Origin: Bacillota bacterium
GTDB lineage: Bacteria; Bacillota; Dethiobacteria; DTU022
Assembly (NCBI GenBank): GCA_012840855.1
Contig: DUVX01000009.1
Coordinates: 1-44,702 of the forward strand
Length of the DNA stretch: 44,702 nt
Direction of reading: 5' to 3'
A model generated the notes under the pieces. The model was given only the letters and a program-made list of their open reading frames with translations. It did no database searches and was not told the DNA's origin. A program made the position numbers and the translations under genes. Shown in pieces: positions 1 to 7,739 of the stretch (its first letter is position 1; each line of letters starts with the position of its first letter).

Positions 1-505
1 TGACGCCGCCGCCGTAGTTGACCACAAAGCTGCCCCGTGGCTCCGCTACCGGCAGGCCGCCCCCGATAGCGGCGGCGATGGGCTCCTCGATGAGGTAGGT
101 CGCTTTCACCCCGGCGCGTTTGCCCGCTGCCAGAACGGCGCGCCTCTCCACCTGTGTCGTCCCGTAGGGCACGGTGATAACCATGCGCAGGCGTAAAAAG
201 GGGAACCGGCGCAAAACCTGGCCGATAAAGTAATCGAGCATCTTGCGAGTCATCTCGAAATTGGCGATGACCCCTCCGCGGAGCGGCTTCGTCGCGGTGA
301 TCCCCGGCGGGGTCCGCCCGAGCATCTGGTAGGCTTTTTCCCCCGCCGCCGTGATCGTGCCGTTGCGCATCGCCACCACTGAGGGCTCCTCCAGGACGAT
401 CCCCCGCCGGGGCATATAGATTAGTGTATTTGTTGTCCCCAGGTCGATGGCCAGGTCGCGCTGCCAGAAACGGAGCCCCCAACCGCGTCTCTTTTTTTCC
501 GCCAA
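1..505 (-). CDS. mreB: MreB-like actin homologue, 5' part only (runs off window)
   Basis: First 168 codons of a rod-shape actin homologue; MreB filaments guide lateral wall synthesis at the inner membrane face. After a basic, aromatic N-terminus suited to membrane binding comes the phosphate-1 loop AIDLGTTNT, followed by family blocks such as GVIANFEMT, VPYGTTQVERRA and EEPIAAAIGGGLPV. The start is a TTG at 505, directly after an in-frame TGA and behind a G-rich Shine-Dalgarno; no ATG fits the conserved start. Odd: the phosphate-2 loop reads VVNYGGGV where the family has VVDIGGGT, so a conserved Asp is Asn. It could be a divergent MreB/Mbl paralogue. Identity is secure, activity is not. The gene lies downstream of the GerMN gene on the same strand. 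Confidence 0.85.
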   Translation of the reverse strand, partial: MAEKKRRGWGLRFWQRDLAIDLGTTNTLIYMPRRGIVLEEPSVVAMRNGTITAAGEKAYQMLGRTPPGITATKPLRGGVIANFEMTRKMLDYFIGQVLRRFPFLRLRMVITVPYGTTQVERRAVLAAGKRAGVKATYLIEEPIAAAIGGGLPVAEPRGSFVVNYGGGV

Positions 506-648
506 TCACCGCACCCCCCGCTGTTATATTTATCTACCAGAAGGGAGGAAGATATACTTTGATCATGAGGACGGGAAGCGGTTATCACCGTTAAAGGGGG
601 GACTCCCGGCAGGGAGCTTTCAAGGGGTTGCGTTGCGGGCAAAAGGCG

Positions 649-1659
649 CTAGTAAAAATTATAGACCGCAGGCGGTTCCAGGGGCACAGTGAGGTTGATC
701 TCTTCGGGCAGCTCCACCGGCTCGCCCTCCACCAGAATCTGCACCCTCTCTACATCCTCCAGCCGGCCCAGGGTGAGCAGGAGCTGGTTGACCATATTTT
801 CAGCACCGGTGCGGCCGCCCTCATAATCGAGAAGCTTCCCTGAGAGATCCACCACCGCCAGACCCTCCTCGATCTGCAGGCTGCGCAGCGCTGTGCCCGG
901 CACGATATCGCTGAAGAGAGGGCTTCCCCGCCGCGGCCCCGCCAGCAGCTCCTGCAGCGCTGCGGCGGCGCGCTCTTCCACCGGCGGCAGCGCCCGCGTC
1001 ACCGGCACATAAAGGATCCGCCCCGGGGGTGTGGGGAAGCAGAAGTAGACCGTCACAGCGGTATACTTCTGGTAGTCCTCCAGGGCATCGTCCACTTCCA
1101 GGTTGACGAAGCATTCCGGGCCCAGCGGTAACCCCCCGGGGGTCTCGCCGGGAAAGCGCTCGGGGATGTTCCCCTCGACCATGATCTCCAGGCGCTCTAC
1201 TTCCGGAAACTGGCGAAGGGTGCAGAGAAGGCCGCCCAGGACCAGGCGCTCGCAGTGGGGATCGTACTCCAAAAAAGAGCTGCTAAAATCGACCCGGGCC
1301 GGCCCGAGCCTGTCGATATGGATCCCCAGGATCTCTGTCCCCGCGGGCAGGAGGGGCGTCAGCCCCAGCGATGCGAGTTCCTTTTGCCGCTGCGGTGCGG
1401 CGGTCAACTGCTCCAGGGTGCTGCGGACGGCGGTACCCGTTTCGGCGAGCTCGCGCTGAAGGGGAATCAGGATTCGCCACTCCTCGTCGGGATAGTAGAG
1501 CGTGGTGATATAGCCGTCGCCAGGCTGCGGCAGCGGCGGCGGCGCTTCGGGCAGCGTAAATTTCTCCCTCTGCCTCGCCTCGCAGCCGGAGCAGAGGGCC
1601 AGCAACAGCAGCAAAGGCATAAGCAGCAACACCGGGAGAAAGGCGGCAGATCTTTTCAT
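649..1659 (-). CDS. Lipoprotein with two GerMN domains
   Basis: A 336-residue secreted lipoprotein-like protein. The N-terminus MKRSAAFLPV is followed by a Leu-rich hydrophobic segment and a Cys pair (C23/C26) where lipid attachment would occur; the lipobox is imperfect. Two similar halves (about residues 50-190 and 205-325) each resemble a GerMN domain, with the 'VDFSSSFLEY' and 'VDLSGKLLDY' blocks in matching positions. GerM-type proteins act in sporulation and germination, in the septum and peptidoglycan of Bacillota. It lies between murI and mreB on the same strand, so a cell-wall role fits. Family assignment is good; the exact role is inferred. Confidence 0.85.
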   Translation of the reverse strand: MKRSAAFLPVLLLMPLLLLLALCSGCEARQREKFTLPEAPPPLPQPGDGYITTLYYPDEEWRILIPLQRELAETGTAVRSTLEQLTAAPQRQKELASLGLTPLLPAGTEILGIHIDRLGPARVDFSSSFLEYDPHCERLVLGGLLCTLRQFPEVERLEIMVEGNIPERFPGETPGGLPLGPECFVNLEVDDALEDYQKYTAVTVYFCFPTPPGRILYVPVTRALPPVEERAAAALQELLAGPRRGSPLFSDIVPGTALRSLQIEEGLAVVDLSGKLLDYEGGRTGAENMVNQLLLTLGRLEDVERVQILVEGEPVELPEEINLTVPLEPPAVYNFY

Positions 1660-1764
1660 CTATTTCCCTCGCTTACCCGGGTTGTACCAGGTTCGTCAGA
1701 TATACTATCTATATCGCCGAGGGGTGAAAAATATGTCTCCAGCGGTGGAGGAGGCGGCACCTGC

Positions 1765-2571
1765 TTAAAGGAGGACCTGGTAGGCCCGGATCCGGCGGCG
1801 CAGCATCTTCGAGGCCACCTCTTCGAAGGTATGGGGGCTGCCGCTGACAAAAAAGCGGTAACCCGGGTTGACACACTGCAGGGGGTTGTGTAGCTGCTGT
1901 TCGGTCAGGATCCCCTCCACCTCGCGGGCGATCTCCGCGGCGGAATTGACCAGCGTCACCGCCGGCCCCACTGTTTTCTGGATCAGCCCCGCCATGAGGG
2001 GGTAGTGCGTGCAGCCGAGGATAAGGGTATCGATACCGGCTCGCTTAAAAGGCGCCAAGTATTCCAGGGCCACCTTTTCGGCTTCGGGGCTCTCCACAAG
2101 ATCGTTTTCCACCAGCAGGACAAAGAGCGGGCAGGCCCGGGTGATGATCTGCAGATCGGGGCGCGCTCTTCGCAGCGCTTTCTCATAAGAAGAGCTGCGG
2201 ATCGTCCCGGCGGTTCCGATGACCCCGATGCGACCCCGCGCGGTCTGCTCCAGGGCGGCGCGCACTCCCGGTTCGATCACCCCCAGCACGGGGATGTCGC
2301 TGCTCTGCCGGTAGCAGGAGAGCCCCGCCGCCGTAGCGGTATTGCAGGCGACGACGACAATCTTGACCTCCTGACTCTGCAGGAATTCGATAATCTGTAG
2401 CGCAAAACGGCGCACCTCTTCATCAGGCCGCGGGCCGTAAGGCATTCGGGCGGTGTCGCCGAAGTAGATAATTTTTTCGTGGGGCAGAAGCCGGCTCAGC
2501 TCTTTGAAAACGGTAAGGCCACCGACACCGGAATCGAGAATTCCGATAGCTTTATACGCAGAGGGAGGCAA
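1765..2571 (-). CDS. murI: Glutamate racemase
   Basis: Converts L-glutamate to D-glutamate for peptidoglycan precursors in the cytoplasm. At 268 residues it is the usual length. Visible motifs are GILDSGVGGLTV at the N-terminus, GDTARMPYGPR (about 38-48), the first catalytic cysteine C76 in VVACNTATA, and the second, C187, in LGCTHYPL. All key residues of the cofactor-independent two-cysteine racemase are present. It sits upstream of the GerMN and mreB-like genes on the same strand, a cell-wall neighbourhood. The 105-base gap to the GerMN gene contains no obvious terminator. Confidence 0.96.
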   Translation of the reverse strand: MPPSAYKAIGILDSGVGGLTVFKELSRLLPHEKIIYFGDTARMPYGPRPDEEVRRFALQIIEFLQSQEVKIVVVACNTATAAGLSCYRQSSDIPVLGVIEPGVRAALEQTARGRIGVIGTAGTIRSSSYEKALRRARPDLQIITRACPLFVLLVENDLVESPEAEKVALEYLAPFKRAGIDTLILGCTHYPLMAGLIQKTVGPAVTLVNSAAEIAREVEGILTEQQLHNPLQCVNPGYRFFVSGSPHTFEEVASKMLRRRIRAYQVLL

Positions 2572-2591
2572 TCGCAGGTCCCCTTTAACGG

Positions 2592-3122
2592 CTATTTTGC
2601 CTTTAGCCGGTTAAAATAACCGCCCATTATTTTTCGGGTATCCATGATCGAGATAAAAGCATCCTTGTCGATCTCTTTAACCTTCTGCAAAAACAGCGGC
2701 AGGTCGCGCCTCTTCATGAGGACATAGTGAATGCTGTGCGGCCCTTCCTTGCCGAAGCAATCCACCGTGGTCACCCCGAAGCCCATCTCGCGCAGGGAGT
2801 CCTCGAAACCGTAGCAGAGCTGCTTCAGGACAACCTGGACATTGACAAAGCCGACGGCCACTCTCTCTTCCACCCAGCTGCCCACATAGTTGCCGGCGGC
2901 AAAACCGAGGGCGTAGATAAAGACGCTGAGCGGGCGGTCCATGAGATGTTCCATCACCGTGGCCAGCGCCACGATATAGATGAGCACCTCGACGAAGCCC
3001 ACGGAGGCGGCCAGTTTGCTCCGTCCCCGGGTGAGATAGATGATCCGCAGCGTCCCCAGGCTCACATCGGCCACCCGGGAAACGAAGATAAGAATATAGC
3101 TGAGATAGAGTGGTATCTGCAC
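2592..3122 (-). CDS. UPF0316 membrane protein (DUF5698 plus DUF2179)
   Basis: A predicted 176-residue membrane protein. I place the start at a GTG at 3122, preceded by AGGGGG at good spacing. The frame stays open to 3329, but that extra segment is hydrophilic, unlike the family, and would overlap the divergent gene. The N-terminal half has three hydrophobic segments (LYLSYILIFVSRVADVSLGT, VEVLIYIVALATVM, FIYALGFAAGNYVG). The C-terminal half is the cytosolic DUF2179 domain, seen in several membrane proteins of Bacillota. The function of the family is not established. It lies directly upstream of murI, 20 bases apart. Confidence 0.85.
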   Translation of the reverse strand: MQIPLYLSYILIFVSRVADVSLGTLRIIYLTRGRSKLAASVGFVEVLIYIVALATVMEHLMDRPLSVFIYALGFAAGNYVGSWVEERVAVGFVNVQVVLKQLCYGFEDSLREMGFGVTTVDCFGKEGPHSIHYVLMKRRDLPLFLQKVKEIDKDAFISIMDTRKIMGGYFNRLKAK

Positions 3123-3250
3123 TGCGGCCCCCTGCTGCTCCTGGCCGAAGCGATCCGGCAGCTCCGGCTGTCGATATAATCGGCGCGCACGCCCGCCCGA
3201 TATTTTCACGGCGGCAGGATCAACCTGCAACGATGGTGAATCTACCGGGT

Positions 3251-3937
3251 ATGACCCGAAAAAAAGATCGCAGACGATGCTCACTATTACTTCTTGCAAC
3301 AGGGGTGCTAATCCTTTTACTTGTTGCAATTTGGTACGGCTCCCCGGCCCATTGCCGGTGGCGGCTGCACAGCCCTTCTGCAGTGGAGCAGATTCCGCCG
3401 GATGAGCGCACCGTCCCCGATTTGATCCTGCTGGGAGCCAGGGAGGAGGTGAGAAAAAGAACCCGCTACGATGCCTCCTACCAGGCCGTCTGTTATCCCG
3501 GCGGCGATGTCGACCCCGGGCGGGGCGCCTGCAGCGATGTGATCATCCGAGCTCTGCGCGCTGCCGGCTACGATCTGCAGCTGTTGATCCACGAAGATAT
3601 GGCTGAGAACTTCAACCTCTACCCCCAGCTGTGGAATCTAAGCAGCCCAGACCCGAATATCGACCACCGGAGAACCCAGAATCAGATGATCTTTTTTGGA
3701 CGTTTTGGGGAAGAGCTCACCTTAGGAACTGCAGAGGAGGATCTGCCCCAGTGGAAGCATGGCGATTTTGTCTACTGGCGTTTCGCCGGCGGCCAACAGC
3801 ACACCGGGGTGATCTCCGACCGGACCAATAGCCGGGGCATCCCCCTGGTGATTCACAACGGCTCCGTCGCCCGTGAGGAAGATTGCCTGTTGCGATGGGA
3901 GATTATCGGGCACTACCGTTTTCCGGCGCAGCCCTGA
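3251..3937 (+). CDS. DUF1287 family protein with N-terminal membrane anchor
   Basis: A 228-residue protein whose N-terminus has a basic stretch (TRKKDRRR) and one hydrophobic segment (SLLLLATGVLILLLVAIW), then an extracellular domain. The blocks YDASYQAVCYPGGDV, ACSDVIIRALRAAGYDL, GDFVYWRF and HTGVISD match DUF1287 (YijF-like), a family with the Cys/His arrangement of NlpC/P60-type papain-fold hydrolases: here C in GACSD and H in QHTGVI. A cell-wall peptidase or amidase role is possible but unproven. ATG at 3233 is an alternative start; neither has a strong Shine-Dalgarno. It is divergent from the UPF0316 gene. Confidence 0.8.
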   Translation: MTRKKDRRRCSLLLLATGVLILLLVAIWYGSPAHCRWRLHSPSAVEQIPPDERTVPDLILLGAREEVRKRTRYDASYQAVCYPGGDVDPGRGACSDVIIRALRAAGYDLQLLIHEDMAENFNLYPQLWNLSSPDPNIDHRRTQNQMIFFGRFGEELTLGTAEEDLPQWKHGDFVYWRFAGGQQHTGVISDRTNSRGIPLVIHNGSVAREEDCLLRWEIIGHYRFPAQP

Positions 3938-3956
3938 ATTACCGTCGGCCCCCCGC

Positions 3957-4775
3957 TCAGTCGAAGGAGGCCCTCAGCCGGGCCGAACGCTCGCTGATCT
4001 CTTCGAGGGCGTGGGGATTTTTTAGCCGGATATAGGTCCCTTTCATCCCCAGCGATCTCGACTCGATGATCCCGGCGCTCTCGAATTTGCGCAGCGCATT
4101 GACGATAACGGAGCGGGTGATCCCGAGGCTGTCGGCGATCTTGCTGGCAACGATGATATTTTCGCTCTCGGTAAGGTTCTTGAAGATCTCCTCGATGGCC
4201 TCCACCTCCGAGAAGGAGAGGCTCTCGAAGGCCACCCCGGCCATATCGCGGTACCATCTCTCCTCATCCTGCCGCTCCGCCTTCAAGCGCATCAGGATCA
4301 TGCCGATGATGGCCGAACCGATCTCGGCGAGGATCAGATCGTTGTGCTCAAAGGGTTTTTTGTGGCGATGCAGGATCACCGCCCCCATCGATTCTGTACC
4401 GCTGAGGATAGGCACGGCGATGATATAGATATCGCCGTGGGGGCAATTAGACTTTTGCTCCGGATCGAGGGGGCAGATCGCCAGCCGGTAGATCTCATTT
4501 ATGCGGGATTCCTCGCTTTTCAATAGCGATGGCAGATTGTAATAGTCGGGCAGCGATGATTTGGCGGCAAGATAATCGCTGAGCCGGCGGCAGCTCAGCT
4601 GCCGGCTCAAAACGTTGCCCAGCAGCTTCCCCCGGCGGTTGATCACGAGAACGCTGGCATCGATAATCCCGGAGAGGGCGCCGGAGGCCGAATCGATATC
4701 GAGATCATTATCCATGGACTGCAAGATGATCTGGTTAACTTTCCGCACCCTTTCCAGCAGAGATTTTTCTAACAT
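3957..4775 (-). CDS. codY: Global GTP/branched-chain amino-acid sensing repressor CodY
   Basis: A 272-residue CodY, slightly longer than the roughly 260-residue norm. The N-terminal GAF domain (about 30-155) binds branched-chain amino acids. The C-terminal winged helix (about 205-255) contains the family signature: ASKIADSLGITRSVIVNAL followed by ESAGIIESRSLGMKGTYI. CodY represses amino-acid, transport and stationary-phase genes when nutrients are rich. It is monocistronic here, not in the clp/hsl operon common in Bacilli. A strong promoter lies upstream (4799-4827) with a CodY-box-like sequence in its spacer, suggesting autoregulation. Confidence 0.95.
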   Translation of the reverse strand: MLEKSLLERVRKVNQIILQSMDNDLDIDSASGALSGIIDASVLVINRRGKLLGNVLSRQLSCRRLSDYLAAKSSLPDYYNLPSLLKSEESRINEIYRLAICPLDPEQKSNCPHGDIYIIAVPILSGTESMGAVILHRHKKPFEHNDLILAEIGSAIIGMILMRLKAERQDEERWYRDMAGVAFESLSFSEVEAIEEIFKNLTESENIIVASKIADSLGITRSVIVNALRKFESAGIIESRSLGMKGTYIRLKNPHALEEISERSARLRASFD

Positions 4776-4798
4776 CTTCTAATCACCTCTTCTATTAC

Positions 4799-4827
4799 TT
4801 TATATTACAAAATATTAAGTATGTCAA
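4799..4827 (-). promoter_or_regulatory. codY promoter with CodY-box-like sequence in the spacer
   Basis: On the minus strand, TTGACA (4827-4822) is followed by 17 bases and TATAAA (4804-4799), a near-consensus vegetative promoter about 24 bases before the codY start. The spacer holds a 15-mer (4816-4802, AATATTTTGTAATAT) that matches the CodY consensus AATTTTCWGAAAATT at 10 of 15 positions by my count. CodY bound there would block polymerase. The promoter is seen directly; the autoregulation is inference. Confidence 0.75.
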
Positions 4828-4941
4828 TAATATTCCCACATAATCAGTACGCACTTTCCCTACGTACCGCTGGCGCTACATTAAGATGGTGCGGCGGCAG
4901 GCAGTTTATCTTTGGATTTCAGCGCGGGAGATGGATGTGGG

Positions 4942-6180
4942 CTATTTCCCCGGGGGCGGCTCCGCCTCGGCCTGCTCCAGCTGCCGGGCAAAGGATCTTT
5001 CCGCAGAGCGGAAGACTTTTTTTAGAGGAACCCCCGTCTGCCGGGCAATCTTTGCGCAGTCCTCGTATTCAGCGGCAAAATGGCGCGGCTCTGCGCCGGC
5101 GCCGCCGGGGGCAAGCTTGATCCGCACGGGGCCCCATTCCGTGGTCACGGTTACTGTCTCGCGGGGTTGGACATATTTTTGCGCTTCCAGCACCCGCAGC
5201 CCCATCGTGGAGCTCTCCTGGAACACTATCTCCACCAGGTTGGAGAGATGTTGCGGCGGTGCCAGAACGGTCAACTTCACCGCGGGGCGGTTTTTTTTCA
5301 TCTGCACGGGAGTGAAGAAAACATCCCAGGCGCCCCCGGCAAACAGCTGCTCCATCAGATAGCCCGATATCTCCGGGTTGAGATCGTCGATATTCGCTTC
5401 GATTATCTGCATCGATTCCTGCTGAAGAGCGTGGGGGGTGCGGGGGGTACCGACAAAGATACGCAGGTAGTTGGCGTATCCGGGATCGAGCTTACCGGAG
5501 CCGTAGCCGACCTGTTCCAGGTGGAAGGGCGGCGGCGCTCCGAAACCGGCCGCCAGGGCGGTCACTATCGCCGCCCCCGTGGGGGTGACCAGCTCATGAT
5601 CCGTCTCCCTCCCGTAGACGGGAGCGCGCCGCTGCTGCAGGAGCCTTAGCGTTGCCGGCGCCGGCAGCGGCAGGAGCCCATGGGCGGCGGTGACGCTGCC
5701 TCCGCCCAGAGGCAGCGGTGAGCAGTAGAGCCGCTCGATCCCTAAGAGATGCATCGCCGCCACGCTGCCGACAATATCGACGATGGCGTCGACAGCACCG
5801 ACCTCGTGGAAATGAACCTCGTCGATGGTGGTGCCGTGGACCGCAGCCTCGGCCTCGGCCAGGCGGGTAAATACGGCGCGGCTTTTTTCTTTTACAGCGC
5901 CGGGAAGGGTGCTATTATCGATGAGCGCTTCAATATCGGACAGATGGCGGTGCGGGGGCGGGCCCTCCTCTTCCAAAATGACTTGCAGGTCGGTGCCGGC
6001 AAGGCTGTAGCGGGAGACGCGGGCGGCCTCGAGGCGGTAACCGCCCAGGGGCAGGCGGGCGAGCATCTCCTGTAACTGTGCCAGCTCCAGGCCGCAGTCG
6101 AGGAGAGCACCCAGGGTCATATCGCCGCTGATCCCGCTGAAACAGTCGAAATATGCTATTTTACTGCCCTTCGTGCTCAT
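4942..6180 (-). CDS. larC: Nickel-pincer cofactor nickel insertase LarC
   Basis: Inserts nickel into the pyridinium-3,5-bisthiocarboxylate mononucleotide to make the nickel-pincer cofactor of lactate racemase and other LarA-type enzymes. At 412 residues it is full length and in one frame; some species need a programmed frameshift to make LarC, and none is needed here. Visible blocks are FDCFSGISGDMTLGALLD at the N-terminus, HFHEVGAVDAIVDIVG (about 121-136), LPLGGGSV, THELVTPTGAA-like 'DHELVTPTGAAI', and IEANIDDLNPE in the C-terminal half. Its start overlaps the 3' end of larB by 20 bases, so the two are translationally coupled. larE and larA are not in the window. Confidence 0.94.
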   Translation of the reverse strand: MSTKGSKIAYFDCFSGISGDMTLGALLDCGLELAQLQEMLARLPLGGYRLEAARVSRYSLAGTDLQVILEEEGPPPHRHLSDIEALIDNSTLPGAVKEKSRAVFTRLAEAEAAVHGTTIDEVHFHEVGAVDAIVDIVGSVAAMHLLGIERLYCSPLPLGGGSVTAAHGLLPLPAPATLRLLQQRRAPVYGRETDHELVTPTGAAIVTALAAGFGAPPPFHLEQVGYGSGKLDPGYANYLRIFVGTPRTPHALQQESMQIIEANIDDLNPEISGYLMEQLFAGGAWDVFFTPVQMKKNRPAVKLTVLAPPQHLSNLVEIVFQESSTMGLRVLEAQKYVQPRETVTVTTEWGPVRIKLAPGGAGAEPRHFAAEYEDCAKIARQTGVPLKKVFRSAERSFARQLEQAEAEPPPGK

Positions 6181-6946
6181 CTTCTCCAGCTCCTTCCCCG
6201 CCGGCGCCGTTGATCAGCGCTGCGATATAGCCCGCTCCGAAGCCGTTGTCGATATTGACCACGGCCACCCCCGGTGCACAGCTGTTCAGCATGGCCAGAA
6301 GAGCAGCGAGCCCGCCAAAATTTGCCCCGTAGCCTACGCTGGTGGGGACAGCGATGATGGGACGCGGGGTCAGCCCTCCGACGACGCTGGGCAGCGCCCC
6401 CTCCATCCCCGCCACCACGACAAGGGCGCGGGCCTGCAGCAGCAGATCGAGGTTGTCGAGCAGGCGGTGCAGCCCGGCCACGCCTACATCGTAAAGGCGG
6501 GTGACACGGGCGCCGATGAGCTCCGCAGTGAGCGCGGCCTCCTCGGCAACAGGAAGATCGGCGGTTCCGGCGGTGAGCACCCCCACATGGCCCACTGCAG
6601 CGGCCGCTTCCCCTGACCGGATCAGCGCCAGGCGGGCCTCGCGATGATATTCCGCCCCGGGCAGCGCTTCGCTGAGAGCGCGGTAAACTTCGGGCTCGGC
6701 GCGAGTCGCAAGCACCGGCAGGCCCGTTTTGGCCAGGCGCCGGGCGATCTCGACAATTTGCACTACGGTTTTCCCGGGACAGTAGATCACTTCAGGAAAG
6801 CCTTTCTGCAGCGAGCGGTGGTGATCAACCCTGGCAAAAGAGAGGTTTTCGTAGGGCATTGTGCGCATCTTATTCAGCGCCTCGTCGACGCTAAGCCGGC
6901 CCTGCTGAACTCCTTCCAGCAGCGCCCGGTAATGATCCTGTGACAT
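6161..6946 (-). CDS. larB: Nickel-pincer cofactor biosynthesis protein LarB
   Basis: Carboxylates and hydrolyses nicotinic acid adenine dinucleotide to the pyridinium-3,5-dicarboxylate mononucleotide, the first step of nickel-pincer cofactor synthesis. A 261-residue protein starting at ATG 6946 behind GGAAGGAG; the upstream in-frame extension is not family-like. The PurE-like C-terminal half shows VLTAGTADLPVAEEA, the DVGVAGLHRLL block, VVAGMEGALPSVVGGL, and VPTSVGYGANFGGLAALLAML. It is coupled to larC. An extended -10 promoter lies about 40 bases upstream. Confidence 0.94.
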   Translation of the reverse strand: MSQDHYRALLEGVQQGRLSVDEALNKMRTMPYENLSFARVDHHRSLQKGFPEVIYCPGKTVVQIVEIARRLAKTGLPVLATRAEPEVYRALSEALPGAEYHREARLALIRSGEAAAAVGHVGVLTAGTADLPVAEEAALTAELIGARVTRLYDVGVAGLHRLLDNLDLLLQARALVVVAGMEGALPSVVGGLTPRPIIAVPTSVGYGANFGGLAALLAMLNSCAPGVAVVNIDNGFGAGYIAALINGAGGEGAGEDEHEGQ

Positions 6947-6988
6947 TGTTGTGTGCTCCTTCCTGCTGTGGCCGATAATTCGTCCATT

Positions 6989-6997
6989 ATTATAACA
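6989..6997 (-). promoter_or_regulatory. Extended -10 promoter of larBC
   Basis: On the minus strand TGTTATAAT is a perfect extended -10 (TG-N-TATAAT). No good -35 hexamer is seen at 16-18 bases. Transcription would begin near 6982, giving a short leader of about 36 bases before larB. Confidence 0.6.
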
Positions 6998-7059
6998 TAC
7001 CCCGCGGTGCCACCCGTCACGACATCGCGTTGCGCCCGGAGCTCTATACAAAAGCAAAG

Positions 7060-7100
7060 ACCCTTCGGGCTAAATGAGCGCAGCGACTGAAGAATCCCCG
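7060..7100. repeat. REP-like widespread intergenic repeat
   Basis: The stretch containing CCCTTCGGG, ATGAGCGCAGCGACTGAAG and AATCCCC resembles a short repeat common between genes in many bacterial genomes. Only one copy is in this window, so the call rests on recognition, not on repetition here. It lies between larB and the divergent carbonic anhydrase gene. Confidence 0.35.
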
Positions 7101-7202
7101 TAACGCCATCTTGTTGCCTTAATCTGGGTAGAGTAAGGGCATAGAGGGAAGGAGATAGGGCCGCGATGGGGGAAATAGAGGATAGGGAATGGAGGGAAGA
7201 GG

Positions 7203-7739
7203 ATGACTATTCTGGAGTTCAATGGCAAGAGGCCGCAGATCGGCAAAGGCGTCTTTATCGCCCCCGGTGCGGCGATCATCGGTGACGTCACCATCGGCGA
7301 TGGCGCCAGCATCTGGTTCGGGGCGGTCATCCGCGGCGATTTCGGGCGGATCCGCATCGGCGGCGGGAGCAGTGTGCAGGATAACACGGTGATCCATGTC
7401 ATGCCCGACTGCGAGACGATCGTCGGCGAAGATGTCACCGTAGCTCACGGCGCTGTTCTTCACGGCTGCACTGTGGGCAGGGGGGCGGTCATCGGGATGC
7501 GCTCCGTAGTGATGGATTTTAGCGAGATCGGCGAAGAGGCGATGATCGCCGCCGGCAGCGTCGTCAAAGAGCGCACCATCGTGCCGGCCCGCCATCTCGC
7601 CGCCGGTGTCCCGGCGGAGGTAAAAAAAGAGATCTCCGGCAGATCGCTGGCCTGGATCGCCACCAGCACCCGCGCTTACCGGGAGCTGGCCGGGAGCTAT
7701 CTGCAGCAGGGGATGGGCCTGATCAAAAATAATCCCTAG
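7203..7739 (+). CDS. Gamma-class carbonic anhydrase family protein
   Basis: A 178-residue left-handed beta-helix protein built of hexapeptide repeats (for example IIGDVTIGDGASIWFGAVIR). The metal-site pattern of gamma carbonic anhydrases is present: RGD, QDNTVIHV with the first His, and VTVAHGAVLHGC with the other two His. The likely activity is reversible CO2 hydration in a trimer. Some family members bind metals or CoA-type ligands instead, so activity is an inference. The start has GGAGGGAAGAGG just upstream. It converges on the acyl-CoA synthetase gene, and the two stop codons share the bases CTAG. Confidence 0.88.
   Translation: MTILEFNGKRPQIGKGVFIAPGAAIIGDVTIGDGASIWFGAVIRGDFGRIRIGGGSSVQDNTVIHVMPDCETIVGEDVTVAHGAVLHGCTVGRGAVIGMRSVVMDFSEIGEEAMIAAGSVVKERTIVPARHLAAGVPAEVKKEISGRSLAWIATSTRAYRELAGSYLQQGMGLIKNNP

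Noticed and set aside
3123-3329. N-terminal extension of the UPF0316 protein
   Set aside because: The extra residues are not family-like, and GTG 3122 has a good ribosome site.
7003-7015. T-box-like GGGTGGCACCGCG on the minus strand upstream of larB
   Set aside because: It matches the T-box core, but it lies upstream of the larB extended -10 promoter, no terminator hairpin follows and no specifier domain was found. A remnant or chance match is more likely.
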